From Morchella semilibera (lineage: Eukaryota > Ascomycota > Pezizomycetes > Pezizales > Morchellaceae): DNA of 64,000 bases. This document shows, in pieces, positions 1 through 11,453 of this stretch (position 1 is its first letter; every line of letters starts with the position of its first letter). Location of the stretch: the NCBI GenBank assembly GCA_009192285.1, contig CM018610.1, positions 544,751 to 608,750 on the forward strand, read 5' to 3'. The position numbers were made by a program, and so were the translations under genes. The notes beneath the pieces were generated by a model. The model had not been told where the DNA came from, made no database searches, and saw nothing but the letters and a program-made list of their open reading frames with translations.

Positions 1-1
1 A

Positions 2-200
2 GAGGAGGGTAACAGAAGGCTCAGGGAGCCCTCTAGAAGGCTCAGGAGGCTACATACAATTAGCGAGGTGTCAGGAGAGGTAAGGAGGGTAACAGAAGGC
101 TCAGGAGACTCTCTAGAAGGCTCGGGAGGCCATCGGGAGGCTCGGGAGGCAACAAATGGTTAGCGAGGTTATTAGGAGAGACGGGAGGGTAATTGCCTTG
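2..200. repeat. Tandem repeat, purine-rich, about 82-98 bp period
   Basis: The window opens inside a tandem array. The motif GGAGGGTAACAGAAGGCTCA occurs near 5 and again near 87, each followed by TCTAGAAGGCTC and then by a (T/G)TAGCGAGGT block near 61 and 159. A third, degenerate start (GGGAGGGTAA) lies near 183. Shorter GAGGCTCGGGAGGC units are nested in the second copy. The array probably continues upstream of the window. No coding function is evident. Confidence 0.75.
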
Positions 201-1195
201 GCAACGGCCTCCGGAGACCCAGTCAAGCCTCTGGAGAGAGTTTGAATCTTGCTGATGTCTCAAGAGACTCTCAGGAGACCCGGGAGACTGTTGGGAGACT
301 GCAGTCAGAAGTTGAGTTTGCTGATGTGCCTTTGCCTTTACCGGTGCCTGTATTTGTGCCTGCCTGGTGTTGTTCCTGTCTTCGTCGATGTCATCGTGTA
401 CTGGCTGTGCTCCTCGAGTTCTCCTGTGTCATCATTGCTATCTTCTACTTTGCGTCAGGTTACTCCGTCACACATGTCTGTATTTCAACTGGAACAATCT
501 TGGCTACTCCGAACCAATTAGATCATGGTAATCCAACCACCTTATGGCCAGAAATCACATTTTCGCCGCAATTCCACAATGAAGAGGGTATAAATGAGTA
601 TAATACTGTTCCACTTCACCAAGTCTTGGCACTTTTACATACAAAAATAGGTAAAAGGCATCGTGAATAACTTTTCAACCAGACAAGATATCAAAATCTA
701 TGAGATCAGAATCTTTATTATCCCTATACCTACAATCTGATCTCATAGATTTTTGATATCTTGTCTGGTTAAAAAGTTATTCGCACTGCAATTTCTGTCA
801 CCTTTAAGCTGCGCCACATCATACTCTATTTATATCCAATTTAGAGTCAATTGAATAACTCTCCGGTTTTACAATATTCATAAGGATTCAAATAGGTCTA
901 ACCTATATTTTTCTATTTAAAAGTCACTTGATAAGATCAAGGCTGTCTATGAATAAAACAGAGTCTATTTCATGTATCCTGAGGGTCTTTCTAATATAGA
1001 GGTTTGTGGTTGTTAGATCAAGTCTGTTCTTATGGGGGGCTCCGGAAACTTCCTAGACACGGCTGTACCTAGTAACTAATGAAATTATGAGTTAAAAAAA
1101 AAAACCCCATAGAACACGGTAGAAAATCCTGACTAATCCTTCTTCCCGCAACATCGCTAAGCACCGTGATGCATATTAGGTCCCTCTCTGAGCCT
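201..1195. other. Intergenic stretch, no gene recognised
   Basis: A 142-codon open frame at 242-670 (+) lacks any recognisable domain, is partly low complexity (Pro/Val rich) and runs into the fold-back element at 665-782, so I do not call it a gene. The rest is AT-rich spacer downstream of the minus-strand NACHT gene, with a short poly(A) tract near 1095. Confidence 0.5.
665..782. repeat. Fold-back (hairpin) element, 118 bp
   Basis: The two ends are near-perfect inverted repeats. The left arm begins GAATAACTTTTCAACCAGAC and the right arm, read on the minus strand, begins GAATAACTTTTTAACCAGAC. Pairing continues for about 47 bp through GATATCAAAA...ATGAGATCAG with one substitution and one 1-base indel, around a loop of about 25 bp. 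This is the form of a snap-back MITE; a transcript would fold into a long hairpin. I see no clear target duplication. Confidence 0.8.
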
Positions 1196-4100
1196 TTAGT
1201 ACTCGTTCAAAAAGCCATCAAAGTCAAATGTATCGAGCAAATCCGGTGATTCCGGACTCATGACTAATTGTTGCGCGAGTTGGGTCTGTTGCTCTCCATA
1301 TTTCATTTTTTCAAATAGCTCGCTCAAAATCTATCATCAAGATCAAAATCAGTTTAAATGAAATTTTTAAGTACAATATACCACATGGGCGTATGGAGTT
1401 TTTGGGTAGCCGCCGGCTTTCACTCGCCGGCGATCAATGCTGACTTCACATGGGTCTACTTGCCGGATTTCTTTTCCATCATAGTTATATCCGAGTTCAG
1501 AACAGTCGAATCGGCTTCGCCTCACTAGAGCTCCAAAGTCTAATGTTCCACTTCAATCTTATGTGCTTCATCTATCGATGGTTTTTTACCATGTATACTC
1601 ACGTAATTTCTGAGCTCGAAAGAAATCCGGCAAGTAACCCTAGATTACATGGGAATAAAATGATAGGAATATGTACCTCAGTATTGATAGTGGCAGTTTT
1701 CTTGGGCGGAACAGGATGGTATTTGCGTGTGTGTGTTCTGAGCGAGGCTTCAGATGCAAAGGCTCGATCTGCCCAGGTACAACGCTCAACAAGACATTTG
1801 TATGTCTGGGTGTGAAACCTTTCTTCGTGTACTCTCCGCTGAGTTTGGGTCGAAAATCCTCTACTCAATGAATTTTGACAGAAAGTATAAGTGCAGAAGT
1901 AGAGGTTTCGTCCATAAGCTTTATAAGCTACTTCTACCTTAAGAGGGTCAGGTGGCCACCCATTAAGTATATATTTTTCAAGAATATCTTGAAGTCTCCG
2001 GGCACCCCGTAAGAGCGTCAACGGGTTTTTCATATCAGACCAACGCGACAGATCTACTATTATGTTAGAATATAGCTCCTAGAAAGCGTGGAAGGAAACA
2101 CTCTAATGCGCGCGACCGCCGGCTAGACGAGGGTATATTGTGGGCTAAACGTACCAATTCCAGGACCTAGACTCAGCTTTTGCGCTTCTAGGTCTTCCCT
2201 GAACTTTAGAACTCCCGAAAAGCTAGCTTTCAACATTGGCTCAAAGTGAGGAAACTCATCCGTTCTGGAATTTAATCTATCGTTCGCCTGATATGGATTT
2301 TCAGAGGAAGCTCGCTTCCGGAAAAGCTCTTTGAGAGATGTCGAAAGGATCTCAACCTGTTCTCTATTGGGACCAAGCCTAAAGAATTCCTGGATATGTT
2401 CGACCCAGTTCGAATGAACGTAGTCGAAAAGTCTCAAGTCTCCATTAAGTAAAAGTGTAACTGCCTCATCAATGGAGACACCCAACTCGTAGCAGCGAAA
2501 GCATTGGTAAGTTATGCAGACCAGGGAAATACTCAAGTGAGAGTTCAGGCGATCGATGAAAGGTCCGCTGCGTTTATCTTGAAGATATCTATGTCTATTA
2601 GCATACTACAGTATTTTGTTTTAACACTGAATTTACACGGGGACTGACTCTTTCGCGGTAAAATGAGCAAAGGTTACAATTCCGTTGGAAACCTCAACTA
2701 TTGGTCCACAAAGGCGACGAAGACGGATAATGGTTTGTCTTTTTTCTTTGTCTAAAGTGAAGTCATAATGCTCTATCGATAAAGCATCTTCAAGCTCCTC
2801 GACCCTCAGGGGTCGGTATGTGCAGCTCATCCACTCTAGAATCTTGTTTGCCTTAATTTTTTGCTTTTCATCCAAACGCCGAATTCTACCTATAATCCTT
2901 TCGTATCTGTAGTTGATATTGCTTAGTAATAATGTCTATTGTTGGTCTAAGCTTGGTTACTTACACCTGGCCCAACCCTTCAGGAAGGTCCATTAGGGCC
3001 TCACGGATTTCTTTTATTGAATCTTGTGAGAGTAAACTCTCAATCACAAGATGAGCCCAGAGAAACATCCCTAACACTATCAGAAATGGCTGGAGCATAG
3101 TATGTAGTTGGCTACACATACCATCCGCGCGTGTAGAAAGACTGTTTTCGATCTCTTTTTGTAATAGCTGCTGTTCGGGTCCTCCTTCAGGTATGACCTC
3201 CTCTACTACTCTCTGCGATTCAGAGACTATATATTGGTGGATATCCCGCCTATTGCTTTCTTTTATCGGAATTTCAAATGCCGTAGGCTTTTTCTTCTCG
3301 AACGCAGACCGAATGTTCGTCAGGTCCCGGCTCGCCACAAATATTCTGGAAGCTGGGGCCACTGAGTTTTTTCTGAGCTCTGTTAGAGTTTGCATAATAA
3401 TTTCACACTCTCCGGATAGAAGCTCATCAATTCCATCAATAATAATATACACAAACTCGGAAGGAGAAACCGAAGCTTCTATCAAATTGTACAGAAGCTT
3501 TTGAAGCATTGACACTGATAGGAGTTTCAAAATTTCTGGATAAACGTATGCTATTAGGTCTTTCTTCTGTGAAATTATCTGGTAAATCAATGTGCAAAGG
3601 ATGTTCTGGCAAGCTATTAAGTCCGCTTGTTCGTAGCTGCAGAAAAAGTAAAGAACTAAGCCGGGGGTGTTTGTTGACGCCACCCTCTTCTCTAAATGCT
3701 CTAACACCGTATACGAAAGTATTGTTTTCCCTTACTCGAATATTAGTGCTACCGAGCTAGACATACATGCGGGGTCATGCTTCTTACCTGAGCCAGGTTT
3801 ACCTGTCAACCAGATCGACTTTTTACCCTTCCCGGCGATCCAACCCTTCATATCCTTATTTTCCAAGAGCCATTTACCAGTACCATCCTGTTTTAGGCGT
3901 TCGCATTTCTCCCTGAGATCCGTAACATTGACCGGTTTGAGCCAATCACGGATGTCCTTCATCTTTCGGTGCATGTCCTCTAACTGGTATTCCTTAGCAC
4001 GTTTTTGCTCCTCCTCCCGTGCTTTCTGCGATTGTATGATGTCTTCCGCACAAGCTTCAGCGTCCACTAAGGCTTGGTGTCTTTGTAGGTTTCGGAGAAT

Positions 4101-4865
4101 AAGGCCAAATTGTGTTTCAAATGAACTCCATGTTAGAGTGAAAATAATCTTCCATGCTGTAGGAGGGGGGTAGGTAGATCAGTTTCCGATCATCGCATAA
4201 TAGACTTTTTGGTTTGGCAGATTTGGTCTTACCTCTGCGGTTGAAGAACTGTAAAGCATGTCTGTAAAAATTCATGATATCCTCGTAGACAGTGCTTATG
4301 ACTTCCTGCATCCGGTCGCTATACGAGAATGTCATGGCAAATTTCCGAAACCGTGGAAGGCACTCCCCAATTTGACCAATCGCGTCCAAGACCTTTTCAA
4401 AGCTCTCCGCGAATTGGCTCGCAAGCTGTACAATATTCGTATTAGTCGCTCCTAGAACTGTTTCAAACGGCATTAATCATGTATATATGTATACCTGTAG
4501 TAATAGCTTCAGAGGCCCCTGTGTGTTTGTTAGTACATGCTATTTAATAATCTCGAGTAATAGACGGCGTGGAATGAGGCACAAACCCAAATAAGGGCCA
4601 TAATTTCAGGCTTGAATTGTATAAAGACCTCTATTACTTTTGCGTATTGAGTCATACCAGTAAGAAACGGCTCAATACGTGCCATATTCCGCAACGACCC
4701 ACGAGAACCCTGCTCCTTCTGCAGCTTCTCTGCCAAACTGTAGATATCGTCTATCGAAGTTGATTGGCTAAAACATTTCTTTTCATCTTCGGTGAGGGTT
4801 TGTAAGAACCTATCTCTAGCTCTGTCAAATGCGAGAGGTACTCTAGCTCTCTGTGCTAGTGCCAT
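1196..4865 (-). CDS. NACHT-domain NLR-like protein with C-terminal C2H2 fingers
   Basis: Nine exons join to 2799 nt (932 aa): 4865-4583, 4457-4233, 4156-3788, 3730-3122, 3070-2965, 2906-2649, 2588-2155, 2056-1677, 1330-1196. Residues 1 to about 250 match the alpha-helical N-terminal region of fungal NACHT proteins (ALIW motif near 90). Walker A GKPGSGK (about 288-294) is split by an intron, and Walker B YIIIDGIDEL lies near 386-394. The RADGMFLW motif typical of the family appears only after removing a 51 bp intron (3071-3121). Residues about 815-872 hold two C2H2-type fingers (C-x4-C...H-x4-H, then C-x4-C...H-x4-H). Such proteins are STAND NTPases that act as cytosolic switches in non-self recognition and programmed cell death; the role here is inferred. 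The least certain junction is the first donor (GTGCCT). The last intron (1331-1676) is unusually long and carries an inverted repeat. Confidence 0.85.
1457..1636. repeat. 18 bp inverted repeat inside the last NACHT-gene intron
   Basis: TACTTGCCGGATTTCTTT at 1457-1474 is repeated exactly in inverse orientation at 1619-1636. The pair lies within intron 1331-1676, which is 346 bp while the gene's other introns are 51-125 bp. The extra length and paired ends suggest a small insertion element that is tolerated because it is spliced out. Confidence 0.6.
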
Positions 4866-5114
4866 ACCGTAAACTTAAAGGCGATGTAAGGGTGCGGGGT
4901 TAGAATAGAGCTTAGGCGTCAAGTCAACTCTACCAAGCTGCATATAGGCACAGATTATGTTATGCATGCTGTGCACCCACCTATCACAGCATCACAGCAT
5001 CACAGCACGTGATACACGTTCGTTAAAGACCACCACCGATGTATGTAGCTCTATTTATGAACGTCTATCCATCTGGCTCCACATTAACCTGACTCTTAAT
5101 AATCAACTCGCGCG
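4866..5114. promoter_or_regulatory. Shared divergent promoter with ATCACAGC x3 and CACGTG
   Basis: This 249 bp gap separates the start codons of the minus-strand NACHT gene and the plus-strand SNF2/RING gene. Three head-to-tail copies of ATCACAGC (4983-5006) run directly into an E-box-like CACGTG (5006-5011). Nothing else longer than a few bases repeats here. The tandem octamer is a candidate protein-binding array that could co-regulate both genes; that is inference. Confidence 0.45.
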
Positions 5115-8100
5115 ATGTCAGATAATACACAGATAACTGGTTCAAAAACTAGCAGTTTAAAATTCCCGCATAACTTACTTTTAACTCCGGAATTTCCCAG
5201 TCCTTTCTCAACATTTAGAGAGAATCCCAACATTGTCCTCCAAGATCCAGACGATGAGGGTGACTTAGGTCTAGAAGGGCCTACAAAAAGACAACGAAAT
5301 ACAGATCATGGAAGGTATAGCCCATGCCCAGGCACAAGCGGTTCAGCGTGCTACTCTTCATTTCCATATCATGAGCTGGAGATGGTATACAACCCCCTGC
5401 CTTCTTGCTTTGTTGATATTTGCTTACTCGAGGTCCTTTTATAGCTCGACGGAGCGGGGGAAGAGAGAACCAGGATGGAAATGCAAAACATAGAACCTAA
5501 CGCCAAGACAATGGCTGAGCTTAATATCCTGGACGAAGGCAAGCAGGAAGCATGTTTTGGGATGGTATGTTCAAACATTTCGTTCTTTAGACCTAGGTTT
5601 CCGAAATAGTTATACACATCAAGAATGCTCTCCAGGAAAGAGGGCACTGTATTGCTTTATATTTTGGGCATAACTAAAACTCTGGGAAGATTAAAGGGAC
5701 TATAACTTCAACAGGCCCGGTCCTAAGCTCGATTAAAAAACTTCATGCAGAAAGATCGGGAGAAGCGCACTTTCGCCTAGCCCTGAATCTATTAATTGTC
5801 CAGAAAGAAATACAGGTCATCCTCGATACCCATACGACACCATTAGTGGTTGGATATCTTACGGCCTCGTTGTCTCTAGTACTCTTACCATTGCTAGAAC
5901 TTTGCCTGGTCCGGATGCAGGCATTGACATTCCCACCTTTTCAAGAGGTCAGAGAACAACGGGGACGTAAAAGACGGGCCCAAGCTGAAGATATAAACGT
6001 TTTCATAAATATTTACGGGGATCCAGCGGTCAGGAGCCGGATTGGGCTTTTCTTGTCTAAAAATAGCTTCTTTCTACAACACCCCAAATTTCCAGAACCA
6101 GGGTACCCTTATTTAAATCCCCACATTCTATCTAGACCCGGGGCTGCAGTACACACTACTGAGTCCACTTTAACAGGTGGTGTCACACCAGTAGACAACA
6201 AAAACAGGGACACGAAAGATGAGGTATCTATTCGTGTTGCAAGTTTATCACATGTTTTTGATGAACTCTGCGGGTCAGAGTCTCAAGATGAGATTTATGG
6301 CGATGAGAGATATTTAAAGACCTCCCTGCTGGAGTATGTCTCAAGGCCAAAAGAATGACAAATGATAGCTAATACAGATTCTAGGCATCAGAGACAAGGG
6401 TTGTACTTCCTTTCCATGAGAGAGCAAGGTAGACGATACTCGTCCTATCAAGGAAACATGTGAGAATCTTACCCTGAGATTTAGATTTCACAATTTCTGA
6501 CCAATTAAAAGTTCGAGTAGAGGGGGGATTCTTGCTGATTATATGGGACTGGGGAAGACTTTAACGATATTATCGTTAATAGTTAACCATCTTGATGAGG
6601 GCCGGGTGCCTAATTCCGGAAACTACCTCCCCACGGTCCACGGAGGGAAAATTCGTTCCGGTGCTACTTTAATAATTGCACCAGTTTCAGGTCAATTATT
6701 TCCAAGGCTATAGCTTTGATCACTCTAGCAGAGCTCATTCTCGTACATATAGCTAACTTAGAGCTGGGCCTTCTAGTTTTGGGGAACTGGGAAGGACAAA
6801 TAGCAGAGTGAGTTTCTAGCTGGTAATCTCGTCCTTAGGAATTTTATTGACACTATCCTATCCCTATAGCCACGTCAAACCAAAGGCTCTAAGATACTTT
6901 ATGTATTACGGCAGGAATAAACTGACCGACCCCCAAAAATTGAGCCAATATGACATTGTATTCACCAGCTTCCAAACTCTTACCCTAGAATGGAAGACTG
7001 CAGAAAATATCTCCTCTCGTGGCCCTTTATATGCCATCAACTGGTTTAGGGTAATCTTAGATGAAGGTATAACCCCCAGATTTCAAAGGGATAAATTCTT
7101 ACACATGAGTCTTAAGCGCATGAGATTCGTACACAAACAACAAACAAATGTCAGGCAGCATGTGCCATCTCCGCTGAACGAAGGTGGTGTGTTACCGGAA
7201 CACCATTACAAAACGATATCACCGATATTGCCACGCTATTCAGGTTTCTCAATTTAGAACCTTTCAATACTAAACAGAACTTTGACCGCCTTATTACTGC
7301 CAAACTGAAGGCTGGAGATGATTCTGGAATGAAAACCCTGCGCGATGTATTACGACAGATATGTCTCAGAAGGGCAAAGAACACGATAAGTGATAGATTA
7401 CCTGCACGAAGCGAGAACATAAAATACCTAGAGTTCAATAACAGCGAAAGAACACTTTACGACAGTCACAAACAAAAGCTAAACTCTGCTATAAACAATG
7501 CAAATTTCAATACATTCCAAGTGCTCCTTACACTAAGGTTAATTTGTGACCACGGGAAAGACCTTCTCCCCCAGGGAGACCTCGAGATTCGTTGTAAAGG
7601 ATGCAATGTCAACATACAACTGAAGGGTTTGGAAACGGGGGATTCAGGACAAATACCCTGTATTCATAGAGCCATATGTCAAAGATGTATCGCTATTACT
7701 GACCATATAGACATCTTTGGCTCCGGATGCGAGGAGTGCGCCAGAAATCGAGAAAATATCAGGACCGCCTTTCCAAACTACCAAGGACCTTCGACAAAGG
7801 TCCAAGCACTTGTCGATTCAATAAAAACTTGCATCCCTGAGGACATAACCCTCGGATCAGTCTCGAAACAGTAAGGCCCCTCCATACACACCCGCACGCA
7901 TAATATACTCAGATCAAGTCCTCTACACATATAATTGAGTCAACGCTGATATGCATAACTTCTTTAAGTGTTGTCTTTTCAATCTGGACAAGGATGTTGG
8001 ATTTAGTTGGCATTGCCCTCGAGGACAATGGTATCACATTCTGTCGCCTCGATGGCTCAATGTCCCGTCTACAAAGAGACAACACGCTTTCGGAGTTTTC

Positions 8101-8530
8101 TATAAACCCAGATATCACCATTATCTTGGTTTCTCTTATGGCCGGGGGTGTAGGGTATGTCCACCAAACTGATTCCAACAAAGAGTTGGTGGGTGTGACT
8201 GATTTTAAATTCGTACAGTATAAACCTCACTTGCGCATCCAAAGTCCATGTGTTGGAGCCACACTGGAACCCCATGATCGAGCAGCAGGCGATAGAGCGT
8301 GTGCATAGACTTGGACAGCTTCGAGACGTCACGATTACCCGCTATATCATGAAAGACTCATTTGAGATTGTAAGATTTCTTTAAATTACCCTTACAACCC
8401 GGAGGTGCTGACCTATATTCAGGACATGATGAGTTACCAAAGCAGAAAGTTAGAGCTTGCTAGACAGTCCCTAGACCTACAGGCATGCCCTGATACCATG
8501 GAAATTTGTGCATCCGGAGCAGATTCATGA
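5115..8530 (+). CDS. Rad5/HLTF-type SNF2 ATPase with RING-like insert
   Basis: Eleven exons join to 2715 nt (904 aa): 5115-5384, 5445-5564, 5690-6333, 6385-6459, 6512-6690, 6777-6807, 6870-7066, 7117-7870, 7969-8154, 8219-8369, 8423-8530. SNF2 motifs in order: GGILADYMGLGKT (motif I, about 372-384), LIIAPVSVLGNW (Ia), LDEAHEIR (II, about 503-510, formed across an intron), CVTGTPLQN (III), LMAGGVGINL (V) and QQAIERVHRLGQ (VI). Between the two helicase lobes lies a RING-like Cys/His cluster (CKGC...CIHRAICQRC...CEEC, about 664-711). This order is diagnostic of the Rad5/HLTF/Rad16 group: DNA translocases that are usually also ubiquitin ligases, acting in DNA damage tolerance or chromatin. No HIRAN domain is recognisable, so it is not a plain RAD5 orthologue. 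Motif I has Tyr where Glu, His or Asp is usual. The gene is divergent from the NACHT gene. Confidence 0.9.
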
Positions 8531-11453
8531 TATTTGGAAGATGATGGCATAGCGGTTTGGCCTTCAAAGAATGACCTAGAATTATAACCATATCAGATGG
8601 GTAGTTGTTTCATCACGCGAGAAATTGCATTACGATATATAACGAGAAACGTAGTACTATCCCATTATATATGATGTCAACCAACCCAAACTCATCCTAT
8701 TATCAATCCCCATTTTAAAGGCATGGTTTTGGTGTATCAGAGAATACCGCCCCCTTATTCTTATTGCCCCAAATCCCGCCGCGACCATTAAAGAACCACA
8801 TGTCCAAATGATGGAATCGAGCATATACGTATGCCACGCCCAAAATCTTAGAATTCGAGTCGATTCATGGCCGTCACCGCAGCAAGAATCCCGAGCTCAG
8901 AGCGCAATTAGTAACTTTATCACAAATACATTGTTTCCAAAGTTATAAAACTAATTCCCGCTAGAACTCAAACTACTAACAGACTTCGAACTAAAGGGAG
9001 GGCAATGACCGGCCACGGTATGAAGGTCTTTGCACCACTCTGTGGGGCCAACAAGCCGAGAAAATCTCCTAAAACAAGCCAGTTTTGAGTACTAGGATCA
9101 GTCCTAGATGCGCAGAAAACTTCAGCGCCAGCTTGGAGCCTCGCTCTTAAGTTATCGTTAGAGAAACTAACCCGGTCATTGATAGCAGAATTTACATTCT
9201 CCATAACGACAAAAGATACAACCGTAATTTAAGTATCTCTTTCTATAATCTCTCGAAACATCATTTTTTTTTGAGTAATGGTGTTCCTACATGAATTCCA
9301 GTCATAGATCATCACTCGATATATTATAACCCCACCCAAAATCCCTGCCCAAAGATCAGATCCACCCTCCAAAGAAAATTGAAAACGTATCCACAAAATC
9401 CACCTCGCACACTGCATTGATCATTATCATGATAATGTACGAACAATTTTCGAAACCTTATCTGCGATAGCCTTGTGATGAAAAAAGAATCCGGAGCCTA
9501 AATATAAAAAAAAAGGGCAAATTCTATATAGCCTAGCCATTAGCACACGAATATTCTGAAAGGGCTACAGCCTAAGTGTTTCTATGTAGGTAAGTAATAT
9601 GTAGGTAGGTACCTGATACATACATACAGGACGTACATTCAGGTTGTTACCAACTCATGCACAGCCAGATTAAAAACCAGTTGCACACACCTTCCGCACC
9701 AACGATCCTGAAAGGATAACAAAACACCCCACTATCGAGAGGTATCATCAGTTCCAATTAACCCTCGAAACAAAAATCAAATAAAGCGCACATCTTCCAG
9801 TGGTCCCGGCCCACGTGTCGAATCCCCCCCTCCCCCTAAACCCGACCACCGAACCTGATCACCGACGACACCTTACAGGCTGCCTGAACTTCGTGTCGGA
9901 AATTAAGACTGCATGACAACTGCGCCCTTGCGAATTTCGAGGCTATGCAAAAGCCAAAACAGTCAACATGTGATCAGAGACGTTACTAAACCAATATTAT
10001 ATACGTCCAGGTACATCCAGTATTGTACGTACATAGATGTATATATAGGTATATACTCGTATATATGTGCCCTACATGTATAACCCCTAAACACAGCGTA
10101 CCTCTCGCGTCTGTCTGTCGAGTACACACACGCATACTTGCCCGATCGGGATATTAAATGATATCTAGGTTTTACCTGGTTTGGCCTGGTACCCACGCAG
10201 ATCCAACGACGGAGTCACGCCCGTGTGTTAGTAAGCAAGGTGCTCGGTCGTGCGTATTTACCGGCTTCTACTTACGCCTTAGTTATGACCGGACCCTTGA
10301 AGCCCAGCGTGTGTACCGCTCTGTCCTTTCTACTATTTGGGTAGTTATAATATATATTGTTTCTTCAGACTCAGGCATGCCTCGAAGTTGATATCAGGCC
10401 TGTGTGGCCGGTGGTGGTGCACTAGTACCTGAGGCTGGAGGCTGTGCATAATGTGGCGTTAAGTTCAGGTCTTGGCACTCAGCGAGAGAATTTCTGTGGC
10501 CTGAATGAACGTACCTATATACATAGATTGTCCCGACTCGAGCCATTCACCTTAGAGTTTAGTGGCCAAAATTTCGGGAGGCGATATTGACTTCGAGCCT
10601 TGTACATGTATCATATAGCGCTCGTATGGCATGAGGCGGGCTTAATTTCTGCCTTGATATTATACTAAAGAGTGCGCATGCTCCATATATGATGTTACGT
10701 TCCTGGAGTTGTGATGATTGGTGCGGTTATGCACTACCCGCCTCCGACTGTGAGAAAATTCTCCAAGGAGCCCGGTGGGTGGATCGACTGCTCTACACGC
10801 GCATACTTGGACCCCAATTCATGTAGGTACTCTAATGCATATACTCTGCGCCTTGAGCCGGATGTCCAAAAAATATCAATCGCGAGATAAATGCACAAGG
10901 AGTGAATATCACAGGTATTTCAAACTCTCAAGCCCAGCACAAAAAAAACCATAAACCAAAACCAAAAACCAAAAACCAAAAATGAATTAACGAAATAACA
11001 AAATAAGATAAAAAAAAAATACAGAGTCCCAGGCCAGAGGAAGGGCCTGCTGGGAGAGAAAAATGTTAAGGTGAAAAGAAAAACACCAGACGCACCAAAT
11101 ACGATGCTACTTGACGAACCTTGAAATGAGAAAAAGAAAACAATATGCCAAATGAAATCCCCACAGATAAGTACCGCTATCAAAACAGAAGCGCTGACCA
11201 CAGCCCCAGCTAATCCTACTTCAATGTACGACCACGCAAAGACCTGCCGATAATGAAACATAATAAAACAACAGATAATAAAAATGAGAACAGAAATAGA
11301 CCCTAATCGTACGCCCCCAGTCTAATAGGACAATCGTACCCCCATTACTTGCCGCCTTGGGAAATGCCATAGCCTTCAGTAAATCGGGGAAGTAGCCAAA
11401 CAGAAAGAAGAAAACCAATAAACCGGAAATACCCCCAAGGAAAGCGAATTTTA
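8531..11453. other. Intergenic, no gene recognised
   Basis: Only short, frame-inconsistent open frames are present. TACATGTA palindromes occur at 10073 and 10603, and CATGTAGGTACTCTA at 10823. An (AAACC)n-like A-rich tract lies at about 10955-11015. The last few hundred bases should hold the 3' UTR of the minus-strand transcription factor gene. Confidence 0.5.

Noticed and set aside
242-670. 142-codon plus-strand open frame
   Set aside because: No domain, low-complexity Pro/Val and Cys stretches, overlaps a second frame and the fold-back element.
10920-11261. Hydrophobic 113-codon minus-strand frame
   Set aside because: The Phe/Leu-rich composition comes from A-rich DNA in the probable 3' flank of the transcription factor gene; no family match.
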